A stretch of 64,000 nucleotides of DNA, taken from contig CBFGTV010000003.1 of the NCBI GenBank assembly GCA_965652145.1, forward strand, positions 1 to 64,000. Reading direction: 5' to 3'. The stretch comes from CBFGTV01 sp965652145 (lineage in GTDB: Bacteria > Bacillota > Clostridia > Peptostreptococcales > Natronincolaceae). Shown piece by piece: positions 45,101 through 53,216 of the stretch. The notes beneath the pieces are model-generated. The model made no database searches. It was not told where the DNA came from and worked only from the letters and a program-made list of their open reading frames with translations. The first letter of the stretch is position 1. Each line of letters opens with the position of its first letter. The position numbers were made by a program, and so were the translations under genes.

Positions 45101-46752
45101 CCCTCTGTTCCCAGGCTGGTGACGGTGGAGGTAATAATTTTTTCCCGAAGGGCATCAATGGGAGGGTTCGTTACCTGGGCAAAAAGCTGCTTAAAATAGT
45201 TAAACAGACTTTGGGGCCTTTCTGAAAGCACCGCCAGGGGTGTATCCATCCCCATTGAGCCGATGGGCTCTTCTCCATCCCTGGCCATGGGCAACAGGTT
45301 CATCCTCAAATCCTCTGTAGTATAGCCGAATACCTTCTGCCGCTCCAATAGCCCCAGAGGCTCTTGTCGCTTTATATCAACAGTTGCTAAGCTTTTCAAT
45401 GGAATCAAATTATTCCTTATCCATTCCCCATAGGGAGCGGTGGCGGCAACCTGCTGCTTGATTTTTTCATCATGAACAATTTCTCCTGCTATGGTATCTA
45501 CCAGAAGCATTTTCCCCGGTGAAAGACGTCCCTTTTCTACAATGGTGTGGCTGGGAAGCTCTAAAGCTCCCACCTCGGATGACAAAATCACCCGCCCCTC
45601 CTTCGTAACATAATATCGAGCCGGCCTTAGGCCATTTCTATCCAGTACCGCACCAACCCTGGCGCCATCGGTAAAGGCAATGGCAGCGGGGCCGTCCCAG
45701 GGCTCCATTAAACAACTGTGGTATTCATAAAAGGCCCTTTTATCAGAATCCATCTCTCCCGTCAGGGTGCCCCAGGGTTCTGGTATGGTCATCATGATCC
45801 CTTGGGCCAGGGAACGGCCAGATAAATATAACAGCTCCAGGCAATTATCCAGCATGGCCGAGTCGCTCCCTTCGGTGTTAATAACCGGTAGCACCTTTTG
45901 AAGACTCTCTCCAAAAACCGTTGACATCAGGCTTGATTCCCTTGCCTTCATCCAATTGATATTTCCCCTTAGGGTATTGATTTCCCCGTTATGGATTAAA
46001 TAACGGTTAGGATGGGCCCGGCTCCAGGTAGGAAAGGTATTGGTGCTGAAGCGGGAATGGACCAAAACAATGGCACTGGTCAGGTCCTTTTCAGATAAGT
46101 CTGGATAAAAGCTCCTTAACTGAGTGGCCGTAAGCATTCCCTTATAAACGATGGTTTGGGAGGACAAGCTGCAAATATAAAAATATTGATGGGCCTCTGG
46201 AGCTATATACTCAATTCTTTTTTCTGCCAGCCTTCTGACGATATACAATTTCCTTTCAAAATCAATGTTGACCTTTAAGTCTTCCGATTTTCGAACAAAA
46301 AACTGCATTATCCAGGGCATTGACTCTCTTGCTGTCTTTCCCAGGTATTTCGCCTCTATCGGTACCTTTCGCCAGCCGATCAAGCCCAGCCCCTCCTCAC
46401 AGACAACAGACTCTAATATCGATTTGCATTTTTCTGCCGTCTCCTGATGGGGTGGCATAAAAACCATTCCCACACCATACTGTCCTGCTTCCGGCAGAGA
46501 AAGCTCTTTTCCGCAAACCCGTTTAAAGAAAACATCTGGAATTTGCAGCAGAATTCCAGCACCATCCCCCGTATCTTCTTCGCTGCCCTGACCTCCTCGA
46601 TGGTTCAGATTTTCAAGTATGGTGAGGGCATCCCTCACATTCCCATGGGATTTTATTCCCTTCACATGGGCGATAAAGCCAATGCCACATGCATCATGCT
46701 CCCTTTCAGGGTCATAAAGCCCCTGGGCGGGAGGTAAACCATAAGTCCCCAT
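42196..46752 (-). CDS. gltB: Glutamate synthase large subunit
   Basis: Transfers the amide of glutamine to 2-oxoglutarate. The 1518-residue protein has the class II amidotransferase domain, with nucleophile Cys22 exposed after removal of a 21-residue propeptide (EHDACGIGF), then the central and FMN-binding synthase domains, the 3Fe-4S cysteine cluster (CHQDTCPVGIATQ preceded by GCLMMRV), and the C-terminal GXGXG beta-helix (GGNVVILG). The ATG at 46752 is 9 bases after AAGGGGG; an in-frame TTG upstream is inside that ribosome site. No gltD follows, so the electron-donating small subunit must be elsewhere or ferredoxin is used. Confidence 0.96.
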   Translation of the reverse strand: MGTYGLPPAQGLYDPEREHDACGIGFIAHVKGIKSHGNVRDALTILENLNHRGGQGSEEDTGDGAGILLQIPDVFFKRVCGKELSLPEAGQYGVGMVFMPPHQETAEKCKSILESVVCEEGLGLIGWRKVPIEAKYLGKTARESMPWIMQFFVRKSEDLKVNIDFERKLYIVRRLAEKRIEYIAPEAHQYFYICSLSSQTIVYKGMLTATQLRSFYPDLSEKDLTSAIVLVHSRFSTNTFPTWSRAHPNRYLIHNGEINTLRGNINWMKARESSLMSTVFGESLQKVLPVINTEGSDSAMLDNCLELLYLSGRSLAQGIMMTIPEPWGTLTGEMDSDKRAFYEYHSCLMEPWDGPAAIAFTDGARVGAVLDRNGLRPARYYVTKEGRVILSSEVGALELPSHTIVEKGRLSPGKMLLVDTIAGEIVHDEKIKQQVAATAPYGEWIRNNLIPLKSLATVDIKRQEPLGLLERQKVFGYTTEDLRMNLLPMARDGEEPIGSMGMDTPLAVLSERPQSLFNYFKQLFAQVTNPPIDALREKIITSTVTSLGTEGNLLEAGPEGCRRIQLESPCLSNEDLEKLRNIKERGFSAITLSMLYPVAEGASGLEGSLKRLFSQAEGAIDEGQNLIILSDRGVSQSMAPIPSLLAISGLHHHLIRRKKRTRVSLIVESGEVREVHHFGLLLGYGCNAVNPYMAFETLRGLHDQKLLPAMGLKTAQRNYLKAIHAGIIKILSKMGISTMQSYIGAQIFEAVGLNKEVISKYFTGTASRIEGIGMEEIAREAAMKHEKAFNEAERGKGLEAGGFYKWRRDGEYHLYNPDTIFRLQRACRENDYQLYREYAWLIHEESQRVTTLRGMLEMKCNEEALPLEEVEPVERIVRRFKAGAMSYGSLSQEAHETIAIAMNRIGGKSNTGEGGEDPRRFQSDEKGNSSSSAIKQVASGRFGVTSEYLLHAREIQIKIAQGAKPGEGGQLPGKKVYPWIARVRYATPGIGLISPPPHHDIYSIEDLAQLIYDLRNANPRANISVKLVSEVGVGTVAAGVVKAGGNGVLISGYDGGTGASPRTSIQHAGLPWELGLAETHQTLLLNGLRDRIVLETDGKLMTGQDVAIAALLGAEEFGFATGIMVALGCLMMRVCHQDTCPVGIATQNPDLRRKFAGDPQHVVNFMQFIARDLREWMARMGFRTVDEMVGRMDKLQVKSTITNWKARNVDLSAMLYSPPLKGGKSLHSIKKQSGFSGYSLDQEILLKECMEAVQLQKKVKLSLPIKNTNRAVGTLLGSAVTAHHGGKGLPEDTIWLSFKGSAGQSFGAFVPAGITLELEGDANDFIGKGLSGGKIILRPPADSIFEASQNIIAGNVSFYGATSGEAYINGAAGERFCVRNSGVNAVVEAIGDHGCEYMTGGNVVILGAIGRNFAAGMSGGIAYVLDEKKTLEAKCNQELVAIEDLQQQEEERVKKMIERHYLYTGSKRAAQLLDQWNQLKLSLRRVIPVEYKRILKALDDRSEGNLNNVPMSSQKSIS

Positions 46753-46875
46753 AACATTCGTCCCCCTTGTCAATTTTTAGTTCAGCAGAGCATTGCCCTG
46801 CAATGATTTAGTCATTTACGTCTGTCCACAAAATATTTTCTAGAATATTTCGACTATTAAATTAATGTATTCAGT

Positions 46876-46903
46876 ATTATATCATTTTTATAGAATTATT
46901 CAA
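46876..46903 (-). promoter_or_regulatory. Candidate gltB promoter
   Basis: On the minus strand TTGAAT (46903-46898) and TATAAT (46881-46876) are separated by 16 bases, about 120 bases upstream of the gltB ATG. Confidence 0.6.
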
Positions 46904-46946
46904 TAGATAAAATTGCATTTTTCTTAATTTTCTATATTTTTTGAAA

Positions 46947-46962
46947 ATGTTATCGTTTTCAT
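46947..46962 (-). promoter_or_regulatory. Candidate CcpA (cre) operator
   Basis: ATGAAAACGATAACAT on the minus strand matches every fixed position of the Bacillus cre consensus WTGNAANCGNWNNCWW. It lies about 85 bases upstream of the predicted gltB start, a position compatible with activation. Whether this organism's CcpA uses the same consensus is assumed. Confidence 0.5.
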
Positions 46963-47009
46963 TTTCTAGCTATTTTACGTAGGCCTATGGGATAAATAGG
47001 AGGACTAAG

Positions 47010-47048
47010 ATGTTATTTAGGTTAAACCATAGGGCTGTAATGAAATAA
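47010..47048 (+). other. 12-codon open frame with strong ribosome site
   Basis: ATG at 47010 preceded by AGGAGG (46998-47003, 6-base spacing) encodes MLFRLNHRAVMK and stops at TAA. It lies upstream of the thiT promoter, and I see no promoter that would clearly transcribe it. It may be a leader peptide, a gene remnant or chance. Confidence 0.25.
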
Positions 47049-47067
47049 ATAGCTTTTTATAAATCAT

Positions 47068-47095
47068 TTGTATTTTATTGAGAATATGTTATAAT
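47068..47095 (+). promoter_or_regulatory. Promoter of the TPP riboswitch-thiT unit
   Basis: TTGTAT (47068-47073) and TATAAT (47090-47095) with a 16-base spacer; transcription would begin near 47102, at the riboswitch 5' end. Confidence 0.65.
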
Positions 47096-47105
47096 TAAAA
47101 TAAAA

Positions 47106-47190
47106 ATATCGCTAGGGGTGCCATTGGCTGAGAGGAGCTTGTCCAACCCTTCGAACCTGTAGGTTAATACCTGCGTAGGGAAGCATTTCA
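47106..47190 (+). promoter_or_regulatory. TPP riboswitch (THI element)
   Basis: The classic thi-box blocks are all present: GGGGTGCC, GGCTGAGAGG, ACCCTTCGAACCTG and GGTTAATACCTGCGTAGGGAA. It binds thiamine pyrophosphate. It is followed directly by a terminator and thiT. Confidence 0.97.
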
Positions 47191-47200
47191 ACGTCTATTT

Positions 47201-47230
47201 AACGTGAAAGGATTTCCTTTCACGTTTTTT
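47201..47230 (+). terminator. TPP riboswitch terminator
   Basis: Perfect 11-bp stem AACGTGAAAGG (47201-47211) with CCTTTCACGTT (47216-47226) running into TTTTTT. The upstream AACGTCTATTT next to the aptamer may contribute to the alternative fold. Confidence 0.92.
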
Positions 47231-47266
47231 GCATCCAAGCGATGGAAGAAAGGATGAATTTTTTAC

Positions 47267-47902
47267 ATGTTTGCAAAGCTATTAGAATTAAAACCGGTAA
47301 CCTGGGCAATCCTGCTGGCCCTTATGGGCAGCGCAGGCCTTCTTATTTATCTTGGAAAAAACCGTAAAAATACTACCTTCAATACAAGAATTATTGTTTA
47401 CGGCAGCCTTTGTATTGCCCTTTCCTTTGTATTATCCTATATTAGACTCTATCGCTTTCCCCAGGGAGGCAGTATTACTCCCGCCAGTATGCTGCCCATG
47501 TTTATTTTTGCAGTGATATTCGGGCCTATTCCCGGTATTATCGCCGGCTTTGCCTATGGCTTTCTACAATTGATTCAAGACCCCTATGTCATTCATTGGG
47601 CCCAATTATTTCTCGATTATCCCCTGGCCTTTGGTGCCATGGGCCTGGCAGGGCTTTACCGTAAAAACTTGAGCATTGCCTGCTTAATTGGAGGATTTGG
47701 AAGGTTTGTCATGAGCTTTTTATCTGGAGCCATTTTTTTCGCAGATTACGCCCCCGAGGGGATGAATGTCTTTCTATATTCCTTGATCTATAACGGTACC
47801 GTTATGGGGGCCGATACCTTACTTTGTCTTGTAATTACTCTAATTCCTCAATTTAATACTGTTTTCAGGCAATTAAAAGGGCAGGCTGAAGTAAAGGCAT
47901 AA
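47267..47902 (+). CDS. thiT: Thiamine transporter ThiT (ECF S component)
   Basis: Substrate-binding membrane subunit of the ECF thiamine importer. The 211-residue protein has six hydrophobic segments plus one N-terminal extra segment (about 9-30). Family hallmarks are GGSITPASMLPMFIFA and GFLQLIQDPYVIHWAQLFLDYPLAF, which line the thiamine pocket. Control by the TPP riboswitch supports the assignment. No ATPase genes are adjacent, so it uses a shared ECF module. AAAGGATG lies 10 bases before the ATG. Confidence 0.95.
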   Translation: MFAKLLELKPVTWAILLALMGSAGLLIYLGKNRKNTTFNTRIIVYGSLCIALSFVLSYIRLYRFPQGGSITPASMLPMFIFAVIFGPIPGIIAGFAYGFLQLIQDPYVIHWAQLFLDYPLAFGAMGLAGLYRKNLSIACLIGGFGRFVMSFLSGAIFFADYAPEGMNVFLYSLIYNGTVMGADTLLCLVITLIPQFNTVFRQLKGQAEVKA

Positions 47903-47918
47903 TTTATGCCCAAGGCAG

Positions 47919-47956
47919 ACCAGCATCTGGAATCAATCCTGGATGCTGGTTTTTTT
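47919..47956 (+). terminator. Terminator after thiT
   Basis: Perfect 9-bp stem ACCAGCATC/GATGCTGGT (47919-47927 with 47942-47950) followed by TTTTTTT. Confidence 0.92.
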
Positions 47957-48163
47957 ATATAAATTTAAGATTTAAAGGGTTGTATGGAGGGACCTAGCAG
48001 GGGTATACTACAATTATGTTTCGTATTCAAAAATATTTTAATGCAAAATAAATTGAATCAACAGATTTTTTTCTGCCCGTTGGGTTTAAATCCCTGTGAA
48101 CCGTTGTTCAGCTTGCATTAAAATAATATAGTTTACATCATAATATTGTCAGGAGGCCAAAGC

Positions 48164-48595
48164 GTGATTAACGATACGGGAAGAAAAATATTCTATTTAT
48201 TGAGGGATATTGATTATTTGATTAAGGATAGCATGAAGCATACCTTCAATAAAGGCGGTTTAACGGCTCCTCAGGTGATGGTATTGGCCAACTTAAGTAA
48301 AAATGGGCCCATGAAGATCAGTGAATTAAGCCGGGCATTGGGCCTATCCAACAGCACCATTTCCGGCATTGTAGACAGATTGGAAAAAAACAATTATGTA
48401 CTACGTACAAGAGGCCAGGATGATCGCCGTGTGGTACAGGTTTCTATTGTTAAAGAATCAGAGGAAAAATTTCAGGCTACCTTCCATGAAAAATTGGAAA
48501 AAAAATTTAGTGATAAATTTCTACAAACTGATGAAAAGAACCTCAAACAGATTGTAGAGGGCCTTGAATCCCTAAAGGCTTTATTACAGAAATAG
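48164..48595 (+). CDS. MarR family transcriptional regulator
   Basis: A 143-residue winged-helix regulator. The recognition region (LTAPQVMVLANLSKNGPMKI, SELSRALGLSNSTISGIVDRLEKNNYV) and the wing with the conserved DDRR (RTRGQDDRRVVQV) are typical MarR. It is the first gene of a cluster with the two ABC exporter genes (gap 37 bases) and probably represses them. The GTG at 48164 is 7 bases after AGGAGG; an in-frame TTG at 48146 is upstream of that site. Confidence 0.9.
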   Translation: MINDTGRKIFYLLRDIDYLIKDSMKHTFNKGGLTAPQVMVLANLSKNGPMKISELSRALGLSNSTISGIVDRLEKNNYVLRTRGQDDRRVVQVSIVKESEEKFQATFHEKLEKKFSDKFLQTDEKNLKQIVEGLESLKALLQK

Positions 48596-48632
48596 TATAA
48601 GGCTAACTTTTATACTGACAGGAGAGGATATC

Positions 48633-50360
48633 ATGAAAAAATTATTAAAATATTTAAGGCCTTATGGATCATGGATTGCAGCAGTTTTAGGCCTCATACT
48701 GCTGCAATCCATTTCCGAGCTGTTTCTACCAACTCTGTTGGCTGATATCGTAGATGTCGGCATTGTTACCGGCAATACAGGATATATTCTGCGGATTGGA
48801 ACAATTATGCTATTGGTGGCTGCCGGTGGTGTTCTCTGTGCTATCCTGGCCAGTTACCTGTCTTCAAAAATTGCAACGGGCTTCGGCAGGGACCTTAGAA
48901 ACATGATTTTCACTAAGGTAGAGGACTTCTCCCTACAGGAATTTGACAAAATCGGGACAGCTACCCTGATTACAAGAACAACCAATGATGTCACTCAGAT
49001 TCAACAGGTTCTGATGGTTATGCTTCGTCTAATGGTCAGTGCCCCCTTGATGGCCGTCGGCGGAATGATCATGGCCGTCTCTAAAAACCAATCCCTTTCT
49101 GTTGTGATTGTGGTGGTCATTCCCCTGCTGGCGGCAGTCATAGGGTTGGTGGCAGCCAAGGGGGTACCGTTGTTTAAGTCGATGCAGGTGAAGCTGGACA
49201 AGTTAAATTTAGTGCTTCGGGAAAACTTGACCGGTATTCGTGTTATTAGAGCCTTTAATCAGGTGGATTACGAAAAAAGGCGCTTTAACGAAGCCAATAC
49301 AGATCTAACGGACACCGCTATTCGAGTCAATAAAATTATGGCCGCCCTAATGCCCTCCATCATGATTATCATGAACTTTACCACCATTGCCATTATGTGG
49401 CTGGGCAGCAATCTTATCAATCAGGGCCAGCTCCTGGTAGGAGACCTGATGGCCTTTATTCAATATGTGATGCTGATGATGTACTCACTTATTATGGTTT
49501 CCATGATGTTTGTTCTCATCCCCAGGGCTTCGGCTTCTATTCAACGGATTAATGAGGTATTGGAAACGAAAAAAGAAATCATGGATCCAGAAAAGCCAGC
49601 TACACACAGCAATCAAAGGGGCTTTGTAGAATTTAGAGACGTTAGCTTCACCTATCCCGGCGCTGAACAGCCTGCCCTTCAAAATATTAGCTTTTGTGCA
49701 GGCCCTGGGGAAGTAACCGCCATTATTGGTGGAACAGGATCAGGTAAATCCACCCTCATCAATTTGATTCCCCGTTTTTATGATGTCAGCCAGGGAAGTA
49801 TATTGGTGAACGGCATTGATATTCGAGATATGACCCAGAAGGAACTTCGTAATAAAATTGGATTTGTTCCCCAGAAAGCTATCCTGTTCAGCGGCTCGAT
49901 TGCAGAAAATATCCGCTTCGGCAAGGAAGACGCCAGCCATGGTGCTGTTGAAGCAGCTGCTCGGGTGGCCCAGGCATCGGACTTCATTCAAAATATGAAG
50001 GAAGGCTATGACTCTCCCATCTCCCAGGGAGGCACCAATGTTTCAGGGGGGCAAAAACAGCGTCTTTCCATTGCCAGGGCCTTGGTTCGAAGGCCGGAGG
50101 TTTATATCTTTGATGATAGTTTTTCTGCCCTTGACTTTAAAACCGATGCAAAACTAAGATCTGCCCTGAAAAAAGAAACCAGGGATGCCACAGTTTTAAT
50201 TGTGGCCCAAAGGGTTAGTACGGTTATGGATGCTGACAGAATTATTGTGCTGGACGAGGGAAAAATTGCTGGTATGGGTACCCATAAGACATTGCTTGAT
50301 ACCTGTGGTATTTATCGTGAAATTGTTTCGTCCCAGCTGACCGAGGAGGAATTGGCATGA
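48633..50360 (+). CDS. Heterodimeric ABC exporter subunit with degenerate ATPase site
   Basis: A 575-residue half-transporter: six membrane segments (about 15-300) then an ATPase domain. Walker A GGTGSGKST and signature VSGGQKQRL are canonical, but the Walker B catalytic Glu is Asp (IFDDSFSALD) and the switch His is Gln (IVAQRVST). That is the degenerate-site signature of heterodimeric type IV exporters such as TM287/288 and BmrCD. It overlaps the next gene by four bases. It probably exports drugs or lipids under MarR control. Confidence 0.9.
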   Translation: MKKLLKYLRPYGSWIAAVLGLILLQSISELFLPTLLADIVDVGIVTGNTGYILRIGTIMLLVAAGGVLCAILASYLSSKIATGFGRDLRNMIFTKVEDFSLQEFDKIGTATLITRTTNDVTQIQQVLMVMLRLMVSAPLMAVGGMIMAVSKNQSLSVVIVVVIPLLAAVIGLVAAKGVPLFKSMQVKLDKLNLVLRENLTGIRVIRAFNQVDYEKRRFNEANTDLTDTAIRVNKIMAALMPSIMIIMNFTTIAIMWLGSNLINQGQLLVGDLMAFIQYVMLMMYSLIMVSMMFVLIPRASASIQRINEVLETKKEIMDPEKPATHSNQRGFVEFRDVSFTYPGAEQPALQNISFCAGPGEVTAIIGGTGSGKSTLINLIPRFYDVSQGSILVNGIDIRDMTQKELRNKIGFVPQKAILFSGSIAENIRFGKEDASHGAVEAAARVAQASDFIQNMKEGYDSPISQGGTNVSGGQKQRLSIARALVRRPEVYIFDDSFSALDFKTDAKLRSALKKETRDATVLIVAQRVSTVMDADRIIVLDEGKIAGMGTHKTLLDTCGIYREIVSSQLTEEELA

Positions 50361-52228
50361 AAATAAGAAAAAAAGCTAAATTGAATGGCGCCTCAAGGGG
50401 CCCCATGGGAGCGATCGGCGCTCCTGTAGAAAAGGCAAAGGACTTCAAGGGAACACTAAAAAGGTTGTTGGCATATTTAAAGCCCCGAAGGCTTCAATTG
50501 CTTTTGGTATTGATCATGGCCATTCTAAGCACTGCCTTCAGTATTATTAGCCCTAAGGTATTGGGCTTGGCCACTACAAAGCTCTTTGAAGGTTCAATGG
50601 CAAGATTGCAAGATTCCTCCAGTGCCGTCGTAGACTTTCAATATATTGGCGGAATTCTAAAGATTTTAATGGGCCTATATCTTGTCAGTGCCTTGTTCAG
50701 CTATATTCAACAATTTATTATGGCGGGTATCGCCCAAAAAACAGTCTATGATATGCGTAATGATGTCAATCATAAGCTGGCAAAGCTTCCCCTGGGGTTT
50801 TTCGATTCAAGAACCCATGGCGAAATATTGAGCCGTGTTACCAATGATGTGGATAACATCAGCAGTACCCTTCAGCAAAGCCTGACCCAGCTAATTACCT
50901 CGGTCGTTACCCTGGTGGGCGTACTGGTGATGATGCTGACCATTAGCCCGCTCCTTACTCTGGTTACAATGGTTATTCTGCCCCTAAGTGCTGTGGTAAC
51001 AGCCAAAATCGCCAAGCGATCCCAGGTGCATTTTGCCTCCCAACAGAAATCCCTGGGAGAGCTTAATGGTCATGTAGAGGAAATGTACACCGGTCATAGA
51101 ATTATCAAGGTTTTTAACAGGGAATCTGATTCCATTGATCAATTTAAAAAAATTAATGACGAACTCTATGAGTCCGGCTGGAAAGCACAATTTATTTCGG
51201 GAATCATTTTTCCCCTGCTGACCTTTGTCAATAACATCGGCTATGTTATTATCTCTGTGGCGGGAGGTATTATGGTTACCAGGCGAACTATTACTATTGG
51301 TGATATTCAAGCCTTTATTCAGTATGCAAGGCAATTTACCCAGCCCATCGCCCAAACCGCTAATATTGCTAATATTCTTCAATCTACCGTAGCCTCTGCT
51401 GAGCGGGTTTTTGAATTACTTGACGAGGAGGAGGAGATTCCTGATGAAATAAATCATCAGATTATTGAGCTGCCTAGGGGAGCGGTTCAATTTGATTCAG
51501 TAAACTTTAGCTATAAAAAGGATGAAAAGCTGATTGAAGACATGAACATTAAGGTACAGCCCGGTGAAACCATTGCCATTGTTGGCCCTACCGGGGCCGG
51601 CAAAACTACCCTGGTAAACCTGCTGATGCGTTTTTATGAAATAGATCAAGGTAAAATTACTGTAGACGGGGTCGACATAAGGGACTTGAAGCGAGAGGAT
51701 CTTCGACGTATATTCGGGATGGTATTACAGGACACCTGGCTTTTTAATGGTACAATCGAAGAAAATATTGCATACGGACGACGGGGAGCCAGCCATGAGG
51801 ATATTGTCAATGCCGCCAGGGTCGCCCAGGCAGACTATTTTATCAGAACCCTGCCAGATGGCTACCAAACTGTTTTAAATGAAGAAGCATCCAATATCTC
51901 ACAAGGTCAGAAGCAACTGATTACCATTGCCCGGGCCTTCTTGGCGGACCCGGCTATTCTGATCTTAGATGAGGCCACCAGCAGCGTTGATACTAGAACA
52001 GAAATTCATATTCAAAGGGCCATGGTAGAATTGATGAAGGGAAGAACCAGCTTTGTGATTGCCCACAGGCTTTCAACCATAAAGAATGCCGATTTAATTC
52101 TGGTAATGAATGAAGGCCGAATCATTGAAAAAGGAAGTCACTGGCAGCTGTTGAAGCAAAAAGGATTCTATGCAGACCTGTATAACAGTCAGTTTACCAG
52201 CAATGGCTATTCCAGCGAGGCCATCTGA
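50357..52228 (+). CDS. Heterodimeric ABC exporter subunit with consensus ATPase residues
   Basis: A 623-residue half-transporter, partner of the preceding gene. An N-terminal cytoplasmic stretch of about 45 residues precedes six membrane segments, and the ATPase domain occupies about 380-615. Walker A GPTGAGKTT, Walker B ILDEATSSVD with catalytic Glu, and switch His in IAHRLST are intact, while its signature is ISQGQKQ rather than LSGGQ. Together the two subunits form one consensus and one degenerate site, as in known heterodimers. GAGGAGG precedes the ATG. Confidence 0.9.
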   Translation: MKIRKKAKLNGASRGPMGAIGAPVEKAKDFKGTLKRLLAYLKPRRLQLLLVLIMAILSTAFSIISPKVLGLATTKLFEGSMARLQDSSSAVVDFQYIGGILKILMGLYLVSALFSYIQQFIMAGIAQKTVYDMRNDVNHKLAKLPLGFFDSRTHGEILSRVTNDVDNISSTLQQSLTQLITSVVTLVGVLVMMLTISPLLTLVTMVILPLSAVVTAKIAKRSQVHFASQQKSLGELNGHVEEMYTGHRIIKVFNRESDSIDQFKKINDELYESGWKAQFISGIIFPLLTFVNNIGYVIISVAGGIMVTRRTITIGDIQAFIQYARQFTQPIAQTANIANILQSTVASAERVFELLDEEEEIPDEINHQIIELPRGAVQFDSVNFSYKKDEKLIEDMNIKVQPGETIAIVGPTGAGKTTLVNLLMRFYEIDQGKITVDGVDIRDLKREDLRRIFGMVLQDTWLFNGTIEENIAYGRRGASHEDIVNAARVAQADYFIRTLPDGYQTVLNEEASNISQGQKQLITIARAFLADPAILILDEATSSVDTRTEIHIQRAMVELMKGRTSFVIAHRLSTIKNADLILVMNEGRIIEKGSHWQLLKQKGFYADLYNSQFTSNGYSSEAI

Positions 52229-52260
52229 TGGGATGATTTAAAAAATAATGCTTTTACAAT

Positions 52261-52299
52261 GCCCTAATCCTGAAGTGGATTAAGGGCTTTTTTATTTTT
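52261..52299 (+). terminator. Terminator after the ABC exporter operon
   Basis: GCCCTAATCC (52261-52270) pairs with GGATTAAGGGC (52277-52287), followed by TTTTTTATTTTT. Confidence 0.9.
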
Positions 52300-52397
52300 G
52301 AATCCATGATCAGGAACTGTTCCTATAAATTAAGTTATTCTTATAGGAATGAAAAATACATTGCTGCAAAAACTAAGAAAAAAAGCGAGGTGTTATT

Positions 52398-53213
52398 ATG
52401 CATACAATGTGGAAGGGCACCATCAGCTTCGGATTAGTCAGCATCCCCGTAAAGCTGCATGCTGCCACTGAAGACAAGGATGTTAAGCTGCGGCAGCTCC
52501 ATAAAAAGTGTAAGAGTCCAATACGTTATAAGAAAGTATGTGAGCATTGTCAAGAAGAGATTAAGTCAGAGGATATTGTAATGGCCTTTGAATATGCACC
52601 TGACAAATTTGTTGAGCTACCGCCGGAGGAATTGGAAAAATTGAAAAAGGAGCAGGAGGCTAAAGCGGTGGATATTATCAACTTTGTTAAGCTGGAGGAA
52701 ATTGACCCCATCTACTTCGATCGTACCTACTACCTTAGCCCTGGTGATGGCGGCGTCAAGGCCTACAGTCTCCTACGAAGCTCCTTGACCAATACAGGTA
52801 AAATCGGATTAGCAAAAATTATGATTCGTTCTAAGGAAAGGTTGGCTGCCATTAGGCCCTATGAAAAGGTTTTAATCATGGAAACACTCCATTACCCTGA
52901 TGAGGTTCGGGCCCTGGAGGAGGTTCCCAACATTCCTGACAATATTGAGCTTTCTCCCAAGGAAATGGATACAGCGGCTCTTTTAATTGATCAACTCACT
53001 GAAACCTTTGATCCTGAAAAATATATAGACGAATATCGAACAGCCCTGATGGAATTAATTCAAGAAAAGCTGCAAAATGAAAAGGGTGTTGAGGCCATGA
53101 AAAACGATAATGTAATTGATTTAATGAAAGCCCTTGAGGAAAGCATAGAGAAAACCAAGCCTGCTAAAACACCCCGCAAGAAAAAAAATATACCGGGGCG
53201 AAAAAAGGCTTAG
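52398..53213 (+). CDS. ku: Ku protein (non-homologous end joining)
   Basis: Binds DNA double-strand ends as a homodimeric ring and recruits the LigD activities. The 271-residue protein begins with the bacterial Ku signature (MWKGTISFGLVSIPVKL) and includes the cysteine-containing strand (CKSPIRYKKVCEHC) and YYLSPGDGG. The C terminus is a Lys-rich tail (KTPRKKKNIPGRKK), as in other bacterial Ku proteins that contact DNA and ligase. AGGTG lies 5 bases before the ATG. First gene of a three-gene repair cluster. Confidence 0.95.
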   Translation: MHTMWKGTISFGLVSIPVKLHAATEDKDVKLRQLHKKCKSPIRYKKVCEHCQEEIKSEDIVMAFEYAPDKFVELPPEELEKLKKEQEAKAVDIINFVKLEEIDPIYFDRTYYLSPGDGGVKAYSLLRSSLTNTGKIGLAKIMIRSKERLAAIRPYEKVLIMETLHYPDEVRALEEVPNIPDNIELSPKEMDTAALLIDQLTETFDPEKYIDEYRTALMELIQEKLQNEKGVEAMKNDNVIDLMKALEESIEKTKPAKTPRKKKNIPGRKKA

Positions 53214-53216
53214 TTC

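Larger units (their letters stand above)
46753..47266. other. 514-base divergent control region of gltB and thiT
   Basis: It holds the gltB promoter (46876-46903), a cre-like site (46947-46962), a 12-codon open frame with a perfect ribosome site (47010-47048), the thiT promoter (47068-47095), the TPP riboswitch and its terminator. I see nothing else of note. Confidence 0.6.

Noticed and set aside
46447..46737. Plus-strand frame opposite the start of gltB
   Set aside because: It is fully inside the gltB coding sequence, has no ribosome site, and resembles no protein family.
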